Shown: positions 27,869 to 37,818, counted from the stretch's first letter. The stretch is 64,000 nucleotides of DNA from Flavisphingopyxis soli (GCF_007995095.1 NZ_VOPY01000001.1:335001-399000); one strand, 5' to 3'. Notes: generated from the sequence alone by a model not told the origin. Program-made: numbers and translations.

Positions 27869-28531
27869 TCACCAAGCAATCTCATCGCCCGAATAATCCC
27901 AGAAGCGTCCCGTCGTCGCCAGATCGAGCTCGTTGACGATCTTGGCCAGGCCGGCGATGCTCGTCTTGGTGTCGATCATCGCATTGGGGCCGCCCATGTC
28001 GGTCTGGACCCAGCCGGGGTGGACGACGGCGACGGCGATGTCGTCAGCCTTGAACTCGATTGCCAGGCTCTTCCACGCCGCGTTGAGCGCCGCCTTGGAT
28101 GAGCGATAGGCATAGAAGCCGCCGCTATCGTTGTCGGCGATGCTGCCCATCCGGCTCGTCGTCGCGATCGCCTTTTTGAGGCGTCCCGCCTTGAGGTTGG
28201 GCTTGAGCCTGAGCGCGAGCAGCGTCGGCGCGACGGTGTTGACCGCGAAGGTGTCCATCCAGCCGTCGCGATCGGGTACCATCGGCCCCATCACGCCCGC
28301 ATTCGACAGCAGCACGTCGATCGGCGTGTCGCCCAGCTCGGCGACGAACGCATCGACGCTCGCCGGATCGGCAAGGTCGAGCGCCAGCACGCGCGCGCCG
28401 GTCGCGGCGAGGTCGCCCGCCTCACCGGGCTCGCGCGCCGTGGCGATGACGTCCCAGCCCTCGTGCGTGTAGTGCCTGGCGAATTCGAGCCCGATGCCGC
28501 GATTGGCGCCGGTGATCAGGATATTGGGCAT
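27869..28531 (-). CDS. SDR family oxidoreductase
   Basis: A 220-residue classical-type short-chain dehydrogenase. The cofactor loop is TGANRGIG at residues 6-13, VLLSNAGVMGP is the NNAG-equivalent, and the catalytic YRSSKAALN supplies Tyr and Lys. VVHPGWVQTDMGGPNA follows, as in the C-factor (CsgA)-like SDR group. The substrate is unknown. I chose ATG 28531; the upstream in-frame codons run into the adjacent repeat element. The gene is bracketed by the two DUF559-type elements. Confidence 0.9.
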   Translation of the reverse strand: MPNILITGANRGIGLEFARHYTHEGWDVIATAREPGEAGDLAATGARVLALDLADPASVDAFVAELGDTPIDVLLSNAGVMGPMVPDRDGWMDTFAVNTVAPTLLALRLKPNLKAGRLKKAIATTSRMGSIADNDSGGFYAYRSSKAALNAAWKSLAIEFKADDIAVAVVHPGWVQTDMGGPNAMIDTKTSIAGLAKIVNELDLATTGRFWDYSGDEIAW

Positions 28532-28544
28532 GGCTATTCCTTTA

Positions 28545-28949
28545 TCATTCCTCCCCGGACCGGGGAGGGGGACCAGCCTCTGGCTGGTGGAGGGGCAGGG
28601 CGCGTCCGGCGTGGTCGACGATATGCCGCACCACGCTTTCGATATCGTCCAGCACATCGCTCGCCGGAATGCGCAACACGGTCACGCCTTGCGAACTTAG
28701 ATAACGCGCCCGCGCTTCATCACGTTCCGTCGCGTTGAGGCCGTCATGCGCTATCCCGTCGACCTCTATTGCCAGCCGCGCCTGCGCGCAGAAGAAATCG
28801 AGTATATAGACGCCTGCCGGATGCTGGCGGCGAAACTTCAATTCGCCGGGGCGCTGGCGTAACTCTCGCCAGAGCAGGCCTTCGGGCAGGGTCAGCGCCT
28901 TGCGTAAAGTGCGCGCCTTGCGAACGGTTTCGCCGGGGCCGTTGATCAT
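28545..28949 (-). CDS. DUF559 (Vsr-like PD-(D/E)XK) endonuclease-fold protein
   Basis: A protein of about 134 residues with a DUF559 domain, a Vsr/restriction-endonuclease-like fold. The likely active site is Asp51 in VYILDFF with Glu62 and Asp64 in LAIEVDG. Other family marks are ARTLRKALTLPEGLLWRELR and LKFRRQHPAG. The last ~17 residues (LPLHQPEAGPPPRSGEE) are simply the translation of the flanking repeat. I chose ATG 28949; an in-frame GTG at 28982 lies inside the opposite repeat. DUF559 proteins have no settled function; a nuclease role is inferred from the fold. Confidence 0.85.
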   Translation of the reverse strand: MINGPGETVRKARTLRKALTLPEGLLWRELRQRPGELKFRRQHPAGVYILDFFCAQARLAIEVDGIAHDGLNATERDEARARYLSSQGVTVLRIPASDVLDDIESVVRHIVDHAGRALPLHQPEAGPPPRSGEE

Positions 28950-29020
28950 CGCGTGGCGTTCATACGATAGCTGCCCCTCCACCGCCTTCGGCGGTCCCCC
29001 TCCCCGGGACGGGGAGGAAT
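28548..29020. mobile_element. DUF559 element with ~50-bp terminal inverted repeats
   Basis: The left end (28548 to about 28598) and right end (about 28971 to 29020) are inverted copies. Each outer edge reads ATTCCTCCCCG, then CGGGGAGGGGGACC, then GGTGGAGGGGCAG, with variation only in small hairpin loops. The DUF559 gene fills the 473-bp unit and its stop codon lies at the outer edge of the left repeat. The unit sits 16 bases from the SDR start and 7 bases from the fadB-like stop. A shorter relative lies at 27670. Confidence 0.7.
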
Positions 29021-29027
29021 GGATGCA

Positions 29028-31058
29028 TCAGAACGTCTCGCCCTTGTCGGCCTTCTCCCTCAGCAACGGCGCGACGTCGAAGCCGTTTTTCTCCAATCCC
29101 TCGACGATCTTCTTGAGGCCTTCCTGGCCCGCCCAGAACATCGGTCCGCCCTTGTACGGCGGCCAGCCATAGCCGTAGACCCAGACGACATCGATATCGC
29201 TCGCGCGCTGCGCCTTGCCCTCGGCGAGGATCTTCGCGCCCTCGTTGACCATCGTATAGAGCGTGCGCTCGATGATCTCCTGGTCGGTGATCTCATGCTG
29301 TTCGGCGCCGCTCTTCTTGCGGAAGTCCTCGATAATCTCGGCAACGCGCGGGCTCTCGCTCGGCTGGCGGTTGGCGTCGTAATCGTAGAAGCCGGCGCCC
29401 TTTTTCTGGCCCCAGCGTCCCTCGGCGGCGAGCGCGTCGCGGATGCTTTCGATGCGGTTGGGATCGCGGTGCCAGCCGATATCGACGCCGGCGAGATCGC
29501 TCATCTGGAACGGCCCCATCGGCATGCCGAAATCGACATGGACCTTGTCGACCCGCGCCGGCGTCGCGCCTTCCATGAGGAGCTTCATCGCCTCCATCTG
29601 GCGCGGGATCAGCATGCGGTTGCCGATAAAGCCATAGCAAACGCCCGCGACGACCGCGACCTTGCGGATTGTCTTGGCCAGCGCCATCGCGGTGGCCAGC
29701 ACGTCGTTGGCGGTTTTGTCACCGCGCACGACCTCGAGCAGCTTCATGATGTTGGCGGGCGAGAAGAAGTGCAGCCCCAATACGTCCTGCGGGCGGCTGG
29801 TGCTCGCGGCGATCTCGTTGATGTCGAGATAGCTGGTGTTGCTCGCCAGGATCGCGCCGGGCTTGGCGATTTTATCGAGCTTGCCGAACACCTCTTTCTT
29901 GACGTCCATGTTCTCGAACACCGCCTCGATGATGAGGTCGCAGTCGGAAAGGTCTTCCATTTTGAGCGTGGGGGTCAGCGCGCCCATCGCCGCCTCGACC
30001 TGCGCTTCGGTCATCCGGCCCTTTTTCGCGGTCGCCTCGTAATTCTTGCGAATGAGGCCGGTGCCGTGGTCGAGCGCTTCCTGCTTCATCTCGACGATCG
30101 TCACGGGAATTCCTGCACTGAGGAAGTTCATCGAAATGCCGCCGCCCATCGTGCCCGCGCCGATGACGCCGACGCGCTTGATCTTGCGCAGCTTGATATC
30201 GGGGGCGATGCCGTCGATCTTTGACGCCTTGCGCTCGGCAAAGAAGATGTGGCGCAGCGCCGCCGATTGCGGCGAGAACATCAGCTTCATGAACGCGTCA
30301 CGCTCGAACTGCAGGCCCTCGGCGAGCGGCAGGCGCGTCGCCGCCTCGACGCAGTCGATATTGGCGGCAGGCGCCAGCTGGCCGCGGAAACGCTTGGCGT
30401 TCTTCGCCTTGAAATCCTCGATTGCCTTGGCATCGGCGGTCGCGTCCTTTTCACCGACGCGCGGGATCGGGCGTGCGGCGGCGACCTCATTGGCGAAGGC
30501 GAGCGCGTCGGCCTTGAGGCTGTCCTCGCCCGCGAGCCGATCAACCAGCCCGGCTTCGTGTGCCTGTTTGGCCGAAATCGGGTCGCCCTTGGCGGTCATT
30601 TCGAGCGCCAGCGGCACGCCTACCAAACGTGGCAGGCGCTGCGTCCCGCCTGCACCGGGGAGCAGGCCGAGTTTGACTTCGGGCGTGCCGAACTTCGCCG
30701 ACGGCACCGCGATGCGGTAATGCGAACCGAGCGCGGTCTCGCAGCCGCCGCCCAATGCAGTGCCGTGGACCGCGGCGATAATCGGCTTGGCGAAGCCTTC
30801 CATCCGCTCGACCATGGCGGGCAGCAGCGGCTCGACCGGCGGCTTGGTGAACTCGGTGATGTCGGCCCCGGCAAACCAGGTTTTCCCCGCGCAGATCAGC
30901 AGCACGGCCTTGATGCCATCGTCGCCCTCGGCCTCGTCGAGCGCTTGCCAGATGCCGGTGCGGACTGCGGCGCTCAATGCGTTGACCGGCGGATTGTCGC
31001 TGGTGACGATCAGGATATCGCCGTCGCGTTGGGTCGAAATGGGGCTGGTGTCGGTCAT
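29028..31058 (-). CDS. Bifunctional enoyl-CoA hydratase / 3-hydroxyacyl-CoA dehydrogenase (FadB/FadJ type)
   Basis: A 676-residue multifunctional beta-oxidation protein. The N-terminal crotonase domain has the oxyanion segment FAGADI (62-67) and two catalytic Glu positions, E107 in [10 protein letters not shown] and E127 in GTPEVKLG. The central NAD-binding domain has [17 protein letters not shown] near residue 295. HADH C-terminal domains follow, with [17 protein letters not shown] and a final [10 protein letters not shown] segment. It starts at ATG 31058. It heads, or belongs to, the leftward lipid-catabolism run with the aldo/keto reductase 16 bases upstream. A separate thiolase for this cluster is not present in the window other than the one at 10 kb. 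Confidence 0.94.
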   Translation of the reverse strand: MTDTSPISTQRDGDILIVTSDNPPVNALSAAVRTGIWQALDEAEGDDGIKAVLLICAGKTWFAGADITEFTKPPVEPLLPAMVERMEGFAKPIIAAVHGTALGGGCETALGSHYRIAVPSAKFGTPEVKLGLLPGAGGTQRLPRLVGVPLALEMTAKGDPISAKQAHEAGLVDRLAGEDSLKADALAFANEVAAARPIPRVGEKDATADAKAIEDFKAKNAKRFRGQLAPAANIDCVEAATRLPLAEGLQFERDAFMKLMFSPQSAALRHIFFAERKASKIDGIAPDIKLRKIKRVGVIGAGTMGGGISMNFLSAGIPVTIVEMKQEALDHGTGLIRKNYEATAKKGRMTEAQVEAAMGALTPTLKMEDLSDCDLIIEAVFENMDVKKEVFGKLDKIAKPGAILASNTSYLDINEIAASTSRPQDVLGLHFFSPANIMKLLEVVRGDKTANDVLATAMALAKTIRKVAVVAGVCYGFIGNRMLIPRQMEAMKLLMEGATPARVDKVHVDFGMPMGPFQMSDLAGVDIGWHRDPNRIESIRDALAAEGRWGQKKGAGFYDYDANRQPSESPRVAEIIEDFRKKSGAEQHEITDQEIIERTLYTMVNEGAKILAEGKAQRASDIDVVWVYGYGWPPYKGGPMFWAGQEGLKKIVEGLEKNGFDVAPLLREKADKGETF

Positions 31059-31074
31059 GTTAGCTTCCTTGGAT

Positions 31075-32028
31075 TTAGCGGTAATCGGCTTTGACGCTCG
31101 AGATGATGGCTTCGGCCTTTGCGAACAAGGCCGGATCGATTGTAAGATCGGACGCGGCGGCGTTTTCGCTGACCTGTTCAGGGCGGCTCGCGCCGACGAT
31201 CGCGGCGGTGATATTGGGCAGGCGCAGGACCCAGGCGATGGCGAACTGGGCGAGGCTGCAGCCCGCTTCGTCGGCGAGCGGCTTCAATTTCTGCACCGCC
31301 TCGAGCGTCGTGTCCTGCATCAGCCACGAGATGAATCCGCCCATTTCGTCCGACGCGGCGCGGCTGTCGGCGGGGGGCTGCTCGCCGGGGAGGTATTTGC
31401 CGCTGAGCACGCCCTGAGCCAAAGGAGACCAGACGATCTGGCCGATGCCGTTGGCTTCGCTCAGCGGAATCACTTCTTCCTCGGGCTCGCGCCAGAGCAG
31501 TGAATATTGTGGCTGGCTCGACACGAACTTGACGGTGCCCGGCACGGCGAGCGCGTCGCGGATATTCTGCGGGCTCCATTCGGAAAAGCCGATCGCGCGC
31601 GCCTTGCCCGATCGCACGACCTCGCTCAGCGCCTCCATCGTTTCGGCGATCGGCGTGTCGTCGTCATAGCGGTGGCACTGGTAGAGATCGACGTAATCGG
31701 TCTGCAATCGCTCGAGCGACGCGTCGATCTGCTTGGCGATCTGCTTCGCCGACAGGCCCTTGTCGGTATCGGTCATCGGGAAGAACAGCTTGGTCGCAAG
31801 GACGTATGAATCGCGCTTGCGGTCCTTCAATGCCTCGCCAAGAAAGCTCTCGGCGGCGCCCTTGCCATAGATGTTGGCGGTGTCGATGAAGTTGATGCCT
31901 TCGTCGAAGGCGCGGTCGATGCACGCCTTGGCATTCGCCGTATCGACGCCGACGCCATAGGTCAGCCAGCTGCCGAGGCAGATGTCGCTGACGGTGATGC
32001 CGCTGTCGCCGAGTTCTCTGAATTGCAT
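31075..32028 (-). CDS. Aldo/keto reductase
   Basis: A 317-residue AKR barrel enzyme of the potassium-channel beta/YdhF-like subgroup. The catalytic tetrad is visible: Asp and Tyr in [11 protein letters not shown], Lys in LATKLFFP, and His in YQCHRYDD. The C-terminal NADP-site segment is [16 protein letters not shown]. It reduces an aldehyde or ketone; the substrate is unknown. It starts at ATG 32028 with AAGGAGCG upstream. It lies between the FadB-like gene and an SDR gene and is probably cotranscribed. Confidence 0.92.
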   Translation of the reverse strand: MQFRELGDSGITVSDICLGSWLTYGVGVDTANAKACIDRAFDEGINFIDTANIYGKGAAESFLGEALKDRKRDSYVLATKLFFPMTDTDKGLSAKQIAKQIDASLERLQTDYVDLYQCHRYDDDTPIAETMEALSEVVRSGKARAIGFSEWSPQNIRDALAVPGTVKFVSSQPQYSLLWREPEEEVIPLSEANGIGQIVWSPLAQGVLSGKYLPGEQPPADSRAASDEMGGFISWLMQDTTLEAVQKLKPLADEAGCSLAQFAIAWVLRLPNITAAIVGASRPEQVSENAAASDLTIDPALFAKAEAIISSVKADYR

Positions 32029-32054
32029 GGTCGCTCCTTATCGTCGGCGTGCCG

Positions 32055-32876
32055 CTAGCTTGCGGTCTTGCCGAACTCCTGGCGTGAAAAGGGATGCGAG
32101 CTCGATAGCCCGCCATCGACGACCAGTGCGTGGCCGTTGACATAGCTTGAACGTTTCGAGGCAAGGAAAAGTGCCGCCTCGGCGATTTCACTGGGCACGC
32201 CGCCGCGCCTGAGCGGATTGAGCTGCCCGATCCGCTGCTCCTTGCCCGCGGCGCGGACATGGTCGTAGATCGGCTGTGTCATGCCCGTCTCGATCAAGCC
32301 GGGGCAGATCGCGTTGACGCGGATGTTGCTTCCCGCCAGCTGTTGCGCGCCGATCCGCACGAGGTTGATGACGCCGGCCTTCGATGCCGAATAGGCCGGC
32401 CCGCCCGCACCCGATCGCAGCCCGGCGACGCTTGCGGTGGCGATGATCGACCCGGCGTCCTGCACGCCGCTTTCGATCAGTCCGGCCATCGCCTTGCCGG
32501 CATATTTGATGGCGAGGAACGGCCCGATCAGATTGACGCGCAAGATCTCGTGCCAGTCGTCGGCGGTCTGGTCGAATATCCCGGCAAAGCCGCCCGAGAT
32601 GCCGGCATTGGCATATACGATGTCGAGCCGCCCGTGCGCCTTGACGACGCCATCGATCAACGCAGCCATCGCCACCTCGTCGCCGGCATCGGCCTGCACC
32701 GCGCTGATATTCTCGCCCAGCGTGGCGGTCTCGTTGGCGCTGTTGCCGACGTCGACCGCGATCACCCTTGCGCCGTTTGCGGCGAACAGCAGCGCCGTCG
32801 CGCGCCCGATCCCGCTGCCCGCGCCGGTCACAATCGCAACCTTGCCTGCCAGTTCCTTGCCAGCTCGCTCGTTCAT
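32055..32876 (-). CDS. SDR family oxidoreductase
   Basis: A 273-residue classical short-chain dehydrogenase with [10 protein letters not shown] near residues 17-26 and the NAG-type segment [10 protein letters not shown]. The catalytic Tyr and Lys are in [25 protein letters not shown] and [13 protein letters not shown] close the pattern. It oxidises or reduces an alcohol/ketone, probably on an acyl-CoA or terpenoid-like substrate given its neighbours. The ATG at 32876 has AAGGAAGG upstream and overlaps the kinase stop by four bases (ATGA), which implies translational coupling to the kinase. Confidence 0.92.
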   Translation of the reverse strand: MNERAGKELAGKVAIVTGAGSGIGRATALLFAANGARVIAVDVGNSANETATLGENISAVQADAGDEVAMAALIDGVVKAHGRLDIVYANAGISGGFAGIFDQTADDWHEILRVNLIGPFLAIKYAGKAMAGLIESGVQDAGSIIATASVAGLRSGAGGPAYSASKAGVINLVRIGAQQLAGSNIRVNAICPGLIETGMTQPIYDHVRAAGKEQRIGQLNPLRRGGVPSEIAEAALFLASKRSSYVNGHALVVDGGLSSSHPFSRQEFGKTAS

Positions 32877-33916
32877 GCTCCGGCCTTCCTTGCAAAATTC
32901 CACGCCGCCTCAGCCAGCGGTTCGACCTGTTTGGCCATTTCGGCGGCCTGCGCGCTGGCCGCGTTACCCGTGATGACGCGTTTGCGGATGCCCTGGACGA
33001 TGCCCGCGAGGCGGAACAGGTTGAAGGCGAAATACCAGTCGAGCGGCGGCACGTCGGTCATCTCCGATCGCTCGCAATAGCGCGCCGCCATCTCGTCGAT
33101 GCTCGGAATGCCGAGTTCGCCGAGATCGAGCCCGCCGAGCGCCGCGCGCCCTTCATAGGGCAGCGCCCAGTTCATCAGCAGATAGGCAAGATCGGCCATC
33201 GGATCGCCCAATGTCGACAGCTCCCAGTCGAGCACTGCGAGTACCCTGGTGCCGTCGGCCTCGAAGATCAGGTTGTCGATTCTATAGTCGCCGTGGACGA
33301 AGCCGCTGCGCTTCTGTTCGGGAAGGCTCGTCGGCAGGAAGGCGATCAGGCTTTCCATCGCCGGAATGTTGTCGGTTTCCGACGCGCGATATTGCCGCGT
33401 CCAGCGCGCGACCTGGCGTTCGAAATAATTGCCCGGTCTGCCGTAGTCGCCAAGCCCGACCGAGGCGGGATCGATCGCATGGAGCTGGGCGAGCACGTCG
33501 GCGAGCTCGAGATAGACCGCGCGACGTTCTTGCGGGGTCGCGTGCGGCATCTTGCCGTCCCAGATCGTCCGCCCCTCGACCAGCTCCATGACATAGAAGG
33601 CCGCGCCGATGACGCTGGTATCCTCGCACAGGCCATAGGGCGCGGCGACGGGAAAGCCGGTCGGGTGCAGCCCGGAAATCAGCCGGTATTCGCGGTCGAC
33701 CGCGTGCGCGCTGGGGAGCAGGTCGCCGAACGGCTTGCGCCTGAGGACATAAGACTTGCCCGGCGTGTCGAGCCGATAGGTCGGGTTCGACTGGCCGCCC
33801 TTGAAGCGGCTCAGGCTCAGCGGTCCTGCGAAGCCGGTGATATTCTCGCGCAGCCACGCCTCGAGCGCGGCCTCGTCGAGCCGGTCCTTGCCCGCGACCG
33901 GCATCGTCCCGGTCAT
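32873..33916 (-). CDS. ACAD10/11-type phosphotransferase (LvaA-like acyl-CoA kinase)
   Basis: A 347-residue APH-fold kinase. It closely follows the kinase domain of mammalian ACAD10/ACAD11: [55 protein letters not shown], then [14 protein letters not shown] and [19 protein letters not shown]. The Brenner motif HGDYRIDN puts the catalytic Asp at 210 and the metal-binding Asp is in [11 protein letters not shown] (about 230). Relatives phosphorylate 4-hydroxyacyl-CoAs; LvaA of levulinate catabolism is one. I chose ATG 33916, since this start gives the family N-terminus. It is coupled to the SDR downstream. Confidence 0.92.
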   Translation of the reverse strand: MTGTMPVAGKDRLDEAALEAWLRENITGFAGPLSLSRFKGGQSNPTYRLDTPGKSYVLRRKPFGDLLPSAHAVDREYRLISGLHPTGFPVAAPYGLCEDTSVIGAAFYVMELVEGRTIWDGKMPHATPQERRAVYLELADVLAQLHAIDPASVGLGDYGRPGNYFERQVARWTRQYRASETDNIPAMESLIAFLPTSLPEQKRSGFVHGDYRIDNLIFEADGTRVLAVLDWELSTLGDPMADLAYLLMNWALPYEGRAALGGLDLGELGIPSIDEMAARYCERSEMTDVPPLDWYFAFNLFRLAGIVQGIRKRVITGNAASAQAAEMAKQVEPLAEAAWNFARKAGA

Positions 33917-33936
33917 CGCGGTCTCTGCGTCGATGC

Positions 33937-35040
33937 TCAAAACACGATCACCGATCGGACGCTGTCGCCTGCACGCAATTTGTCGAGCGCTTCGTTGATC
34001 TCGTCGAGCGCGATCTCCTCGGCGACCATCTTGTCGAGCTGGAGGTCGCCGGCCAGATAGAGATCGACCAGTCGCGGCAGGTCGATCGGCGCGACGGTTG
34101 ATCCCAGCAGCGAGCCTTGCAGCTTCTTGCCGGTGAGAAAGCTCGGCCCGGCAATCGAGACCGATTTGCCCGGCGCGATCATGCCGAGGATCGTCGCGGT
34201 GCCGCCGCGTTTCAGGATCGTCCAGGCGAGTTCGGCGGTTGCCGGCTGGCCGACGCACTCGATTGCGTAATCGAAGCCGCCGGTTGCCTTGAGCAGCGTC
34301 TTCGCCGCATCCTCGGCTGACGGATCGAACGCATCGGTCGCGCCCATTTCGAGCGCGAGCGCGCGCTTCGACGCGACCGGATCGATCGCATAGATCGTGC
34401 CCGCGCCGGCGATCTTTGCGGCGTTGATCGCGGCAAGGCCGATGCCGCCGCAGCCGATCACCGCGACGCTCTCACCCGGGGTCAGCTTGCAGTCGTTGAA
34501 CACCGCGCCCGCGCCGGTCACCACCGCGCAGCCGAGCAAGGCTGCCTTGTCGAGCGGCATGTCTTTCCTGATCTTCACGCAGGCATTTTCATGCACCAGC
34601 ATCTTTTCCGCATAGCCCGACAGGTTGAGGAAGGTCGCGATCGGCGCGCCGTCCTGGCTCAGCCGCGGTGGCTGATCCTTGGCGCGGCGCGTCGAGGGAT
34701 CGACGCACAAAGTGTATTTGCCCCTGAGGCACAGTTCGCACGTGCCGCAGAACACCGTGAAGAAGGTGACGACATGGTCGCCCGGCGCCAGCGCGCGCAC
34801 CTCGCTGCCGACCGCCTCGACGACGCCCGACGCCTCGTGCCCCGGCACCGTCGGCAGCGGGTGGGGGAAGGCGCCATCGACGAAGTGCAGGTCCGACCGG
34901 CAGACGCCGCACGCCGCGGTCCTGATCAACACCTCGTGCGGTCCCGGCGCGTCGATATCGATCGTCTCGATCGCGAGCGGCGTGCCGGGCTCTCGCAGCA
35001 CGGCGGCCTTGATCGGCTGGCGCTCACCCACGGCGCTCAC
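33937..35040 (-). CDS. Zn-dependent alcohol dehydrogenase (class III-like MDR)
   Basis: A 367-residue medium-chain dehydrogenase. Catalytic zinc ligands are Cys44 (AACGVCRSD), His68-Glu69 (PGHEASG) and a later Cys in LGCAVVTGAG. The structural zinc site is Cys98, 101, 104 and 112 (CGTCELCLRGKYTLC). The NAD-binding fold has VIGCGGIGLAAINAAK. It oxidises an alcohol to an aldehyde or ketone. The frame lacks an ATG near the expected N-terminus; GTG 35040 or GTG 35031 must be used, and 35040 lies inside a repeat element arm. It may feed the kinase and ACAD enzymes of the same run. Confidence 0.92.
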   Translation of the reverse strand: MSAVGERQPIKAAVLREPGTPLAIETIDIDAPGPHEVLIRTAACGVCRSDLHFVDGAFPHPLPTVPGHEASGVVEAVGSEVRALAPGDHVVTFFTVFCGTCELCLRGKYTLCVDPSTRRAKDQPPRLSQDGAPIATFLNLSGYAEKMLVHENACVKIRKDMPLDKAALLGCAVVTGAGAVFNDCKLTPGESVAVIGCGGIGLAAINAAKIAGAGTIYAIDPVASKRALALEMGATDAFDPSAEDAAKTLLKATGGFDYAIECVGQPATAELAWTILKRGGTATILGMIAPGKSVSIAGPSFLTGKKLQGSLLGSTVAPIDLPRLVDLYLAGDLQLDKMVAEEIALDEINEALDKLRAGDSVRSVIVF

Positions 35041-35100
35041 CCTGCGCCTGTCGAAGGGGGCTGCGTGCCAAAGGCTTCGACAGGCTCAGCCTGAGCGCAA
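35033..35100. repeat. Intergenic inverted-repeat element, CTGAGC..TGTCGAAG family, copy 3
   Basis: The left arm GCGCTCACCCTGCGCCTGTC with GAAGG faces an inverted arm ending CAGCCTGAGCGCAA at 35100. It lies between the alcohol dehydrogenase and ACAD11-like genes, and its left arm overlaps the apparent GTG start of the former. Confidence 0.85.
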
Positions 35101-35115
35101 GTAAAGGCATAATTC

Positions 35116-36354
35116 TCACGCGTGCTTGCCGAATTCGATTCGCGCGATGCTGCGATTGTGCACTTCGTCGGGACCGTCGGCGAGCCGCAGCGTGCGGATG
35201 CCGGCATAGGCCTTGGCGAGACCGAAGTCGTCGCTCACGCCGCCGCCACCATGCGCCTGGATCGCGTCGTCGATGATCTGCAGCGCCATGCGCGGGGCCG
35301 CGACCTTGATCATCGCGATCTCGGCCTGGGCGGCCTTGTTGCCGACGCGGTCCATCATGTCGGCGGCCTTGAGGCACAGCAGCCGCGTCATCTCGATCTG
35401 GATGCGCGCTTCGGCGATGCGCTGTTCCCACACGCTCTGCTCGGAAATGCGCTTGCCGAAGGCGACGCGGTGCTGGAGCCGGTGCGCCATCTTGGCGAGC
35501 GCCTCTTCCGCCGTCCCGACGGTGCGCATGCAATGGTGGATGCGGCCCGGCCCGAGCCGCCCCTGCGCGATCTCGAAGCCGCGCCCTTCGCCGAGCAGCA
35601 TCGCGTCCTCGGCATTGACCCGGACGTTGTCGAGCTTGATTTCCATATGGCCGTGCGGCGCGTCGTCATAGCCGAACACCGGCAGATGCCGCTCGATCGT
35701 GATCCCTTCTGCATCCATCGGCATCAGCACCATCGACTGTTGTTCGTGGCGGTTGGCCTCGAAATCGGTCTTGCCCATGACGATCGCGACCTTGCAGCGC
35801 GGATCGCCCGCGCCGCTCGACCACCATTTGCGCCCGTTGATGACGTAATCGTCGCCGTCGCGCGTGATGCTGCATTCGATGTTGGTCGCGTCCGAACTCG
35901 CCACCTGCGGTTCGGTCATCAGGAACGCCGAACGGACGTCGCCTTCCATCAGCGGTTTGAGCCAGCGGTCCTTCTGGCCGCGCGTGCCATAGCGGTGGAT
36001 CACCTCCATGTTGCCGGTATCGGGCGCCGAGCAGTTGAACACCTCGCTCGCCCACTCGATCCGGCCCATCTCCTCGGCGCACAACGCATATTCGAGGTTG
36101 GTCAGGCCGGGGCCTTCGAATTCGAAACTATCGTCAACTGGCGTGCGGCCGCTCGACGGCGGCATGAACAGGTTCCAGATTCCGGCTGCCTTGGCGCGCG
36201 CCTTTTCTTCCTCGACAACGGGCAGCACCTTCCAGCGCTCGCCCTCGGCCTGCTGCGATTTGTAATCCTTGATCCGCGGCCGGACATTCGCTTCGATGAA
36301 GTCGCGCACCCGGTCGCGCCAATGGACCTGTCGTTCGGTCGGTTCGAAATCCAT
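35116..36354 (-). CDS. ACAD11-type acyl-CoA dehydrogenase (LvaC-like)
   Basis: A 412-residue ACAD-fold enzyme of the ACAD10/11 branch. Diagnostic segments include [74 protein letters not shown] and [12 protein letters not shown]. In that branch the flavin domain acts on 4-phosphoacyl-CoA made by the partner kinase, eliminating phosphate and leading to a 3-hydroxy or enoyl product. The kinase of the same type lies two genes downstream. It starts at ATG 36354. It is the first gene of the leftward run and is divergent from the next acyl-CoA dehydrogenase across 182 bases. Confidence 0.93.
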   Translation of the reverse strand: MDFEPTERQVHWRDRVRDFIEANVRPRIKDYKSQQAEGERWKVLPVVEEEKARAKAAGIWNLFMPPSSGRTPVDDSFEFEGPGLTNLEYALCAEEMGRIEWASEVFNCSAPDTGNMEVIHRYGTRGQKDRWLKPLMEGDVRSAFLMTEPQVASSDATNIECSITRDGDDYVINGRKWWSSGAGDPRCKVAIVMGKTDFEANRHEQQSMVLMPMDAEGITIERHLPVFGYDDAPHGHMEIKLDNVRVNAEDAMLLGEGRGFEIAQGRLGPGRIHHCMRTVGTAEEALAKMAHRLQHRVAFGKRISEQSVWEQRIAEARIQIEMTRLLCLKAADMMDRVGNKAAQAEIAMIKVAAPRMALQIIDDAIQAHGGGGVSDDFGLAKAYAGIRTLRLADGPDEVHNRSIARIEFGKHA

Positions 36355-36536
36355 GGCGCTTTACTCTCCATCGGCGGGACTCGAACATCGGCCCCTTCAC
36401 CACCCTGAGTGCCAGCTTAATACGGGCATTTCCAGCCCCGCGCGCTTGCCGCTACGGCATCGGTGCACGCGCTCAACGCGCTTGCCGCCCGCGAATCCGG
36501 GGCATAGCATGGGCAAAACGACAAGAGAGGATGACC

Positions 36537-37721
36537 ATGGCCGAAGCTGCCCCCAATCCCGCTGGCGATCTCGATGCCTTTCGCGCCGAAACGCGCGAAT
36601 GGCTCGACGCGAACTGCCCGCCCGAAATGCGCCTGCCCGTCCAGGACGAGGACGACGTCTGCTGGGGCGGGCGCGACTGGAGCTTCAAGTCGCCGGCGCA
36701 AAAGTCCTGGTTCGATGCCTGCGTCGCCAAGGGCTATACCGTCCCCGACTGGCCCAAGGCGTACGGCGGCGCGGGCCTCGATGCAGCCCGGACCAAGATC
36801 CTCAAGCAGGAAATGGCGCGGATCCATGCGCGCCCGCCGCTGTCGAGCTTCGGCATCTGGATGCTCGGCCCCGCTTTGCTCCATTTCGGCACCGAGGAGC
36901 AGAAGGTCCATTACCTCGGCGAGATCGCGCGCGGCGAGATCCGCTGGTGCCAGGGCTATAGCGAACCCGGCGCGGGATCCGACCTCGTCAGCCTGCAGAC
37001 CTTTGGCCGCGACGAGGGCGACCACTGGGTCGTCAACGGACAGAAGGTGTGGACCAGCTATGCCGACAAGGCCGACTGGATATTCTGCCTCGTGCGCACC
37101 GACAAGGACGACAAGTATCGCGGGATCAGCTTCCTCTTGTTCGACATGGCGAGCGAAGGCGTTTCGACCAAGCCGATCAAGCTGATCAGCGGCAATTCGC
37201 CCTTCTGCGAGACGTTCTTCGACGATGTGAAGGTCCCCAAGGACCAGATCGTCGGCGAGCTCAACCGCGGCTGGGACGTCGCCAAATACCTCCTTGGCCA
37301 CGAACGCGAGATGATCTCGGGCGGCGGCCTCGGCGGTGCGATGGTCTCGATCGGCGCGGCGTTCAAGGCGGAGGCGAAAGCCGACCCGATCCTGCGCACC
37401 GATTTTGCGCGCTTCGACGTCGACACGCTGGCGTTCCGCGCGATGGCCGAACGCTTCGTCGACCAGATGAAGTCGGGCCAGGGCCATCCCGCCCAGCCCA
37501 ACATGATGAAATATGCCGGAACCGAGCTCAACAAGCGCCGCCACGAACTCGTCATGACCGCCGGCGGCAGCGACGCGCTCGAATGGGACAGTGCGGCGAG
37601 CGACGAGGGCAAGCGCCCGCGCGGCTGGCTCAGGACCAAGGCCAACAGCATCGAGGGCGGGACCAGCGAGGTGATGCTCAACGTCATCGCCAAGCGCATC
37701 CTCGAACTGCCCGACGCATAA
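36537..37721 (+). CDS. Acyl-CoA dehydrogenase
   Basis: A 394-residue ACAD-fold flavoenzyme. Landmarks are WPKAYGGAGLDAARTKI, CQGYSEPGAGSDLVSLQT, VVNGQKVWTSYADKADW and the C-terminal NSIEGGTSEVMLNVIAKRIL. The tail lacks the MCAD-type YEGT, as in subunits of heteromeric steroid- or terpenoid-type acyl-CoA dehydrogenases. I chose ATG 36537 because AGAGAGG lies 7 bases upstream; ATG 36531 would be too close to it. The next gene is another ACAD subunit, separated by a short repeat, so an alpha2beta2 enzyme is plausible. Confidence 0.92.
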   Translation: MAEAAPNPAGDLDAFRAETREWLDANCPPEMRLPVQDEDDVCWGGRDWSFKSPAQKSWFDACVAKGYTVPDWPKAYGGAGLDAARTKILKQEMARIHARPPLSSFGIWMLGPALLHFGTEEQKVHYLGEIARGEIRWCQGYSEPGAGSDLVSLQTFGRDEGDHWVVNGQKVWTSYADKADWIFCLVRTDKDDKYRGISFLLFDMASEGVSTKPIKLISGNSPFCETFFDDVKVPKDQIVGELNRGWDVAKYLLGHEREMISGGGLGGAMVSIGAAFKAEAKADPILRTDFARFDVDTLAFRAMAERFVDQMKSGQGHPAQPNMMKYAGTELNKRRHELVMTAGGSDALEWDSAASDEGKRPRGWLRTKANSIEGGTSEVMLNVIAKRILELPDA

Positions 37722-37730
37722 CGTTCAATG

Positions 37731-37798
37731 TCATTCCCGCGCAGGCGGGAATCCAGTCCGGCACTTGCACTGGATCCCCGCCTTCGCGGGGGATGACT
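37731..37798. repeat. Intergenic inverted-repeat element, CATTCCCGCGCAGGCGGGAATCCAG type, copy 1
   Basis: A hairpin arm (CCCGCGCAGGCGGG) with GAATCCAGT is followed by the inverse ACTGGATC and a second hairpin arm (CCCCGCCTTCGCGGGG). It sits between two acyl-CoA dehydrogenase genes. A diverged copy lies at 41745. Confidence 0.85.
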
Positions 37799-37818
37799 TA
37801 GTAGATTAAGGACCAATC

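Noticed and set aside
36371..36395. A GGACTCGAAC segment resembling a tRNA T-arm on the minus strand between two ACAD genes
   Set aside because: The flanking bases do not form a T-stem and there is no acceptor, anticodon or D-arm in the expected positions.
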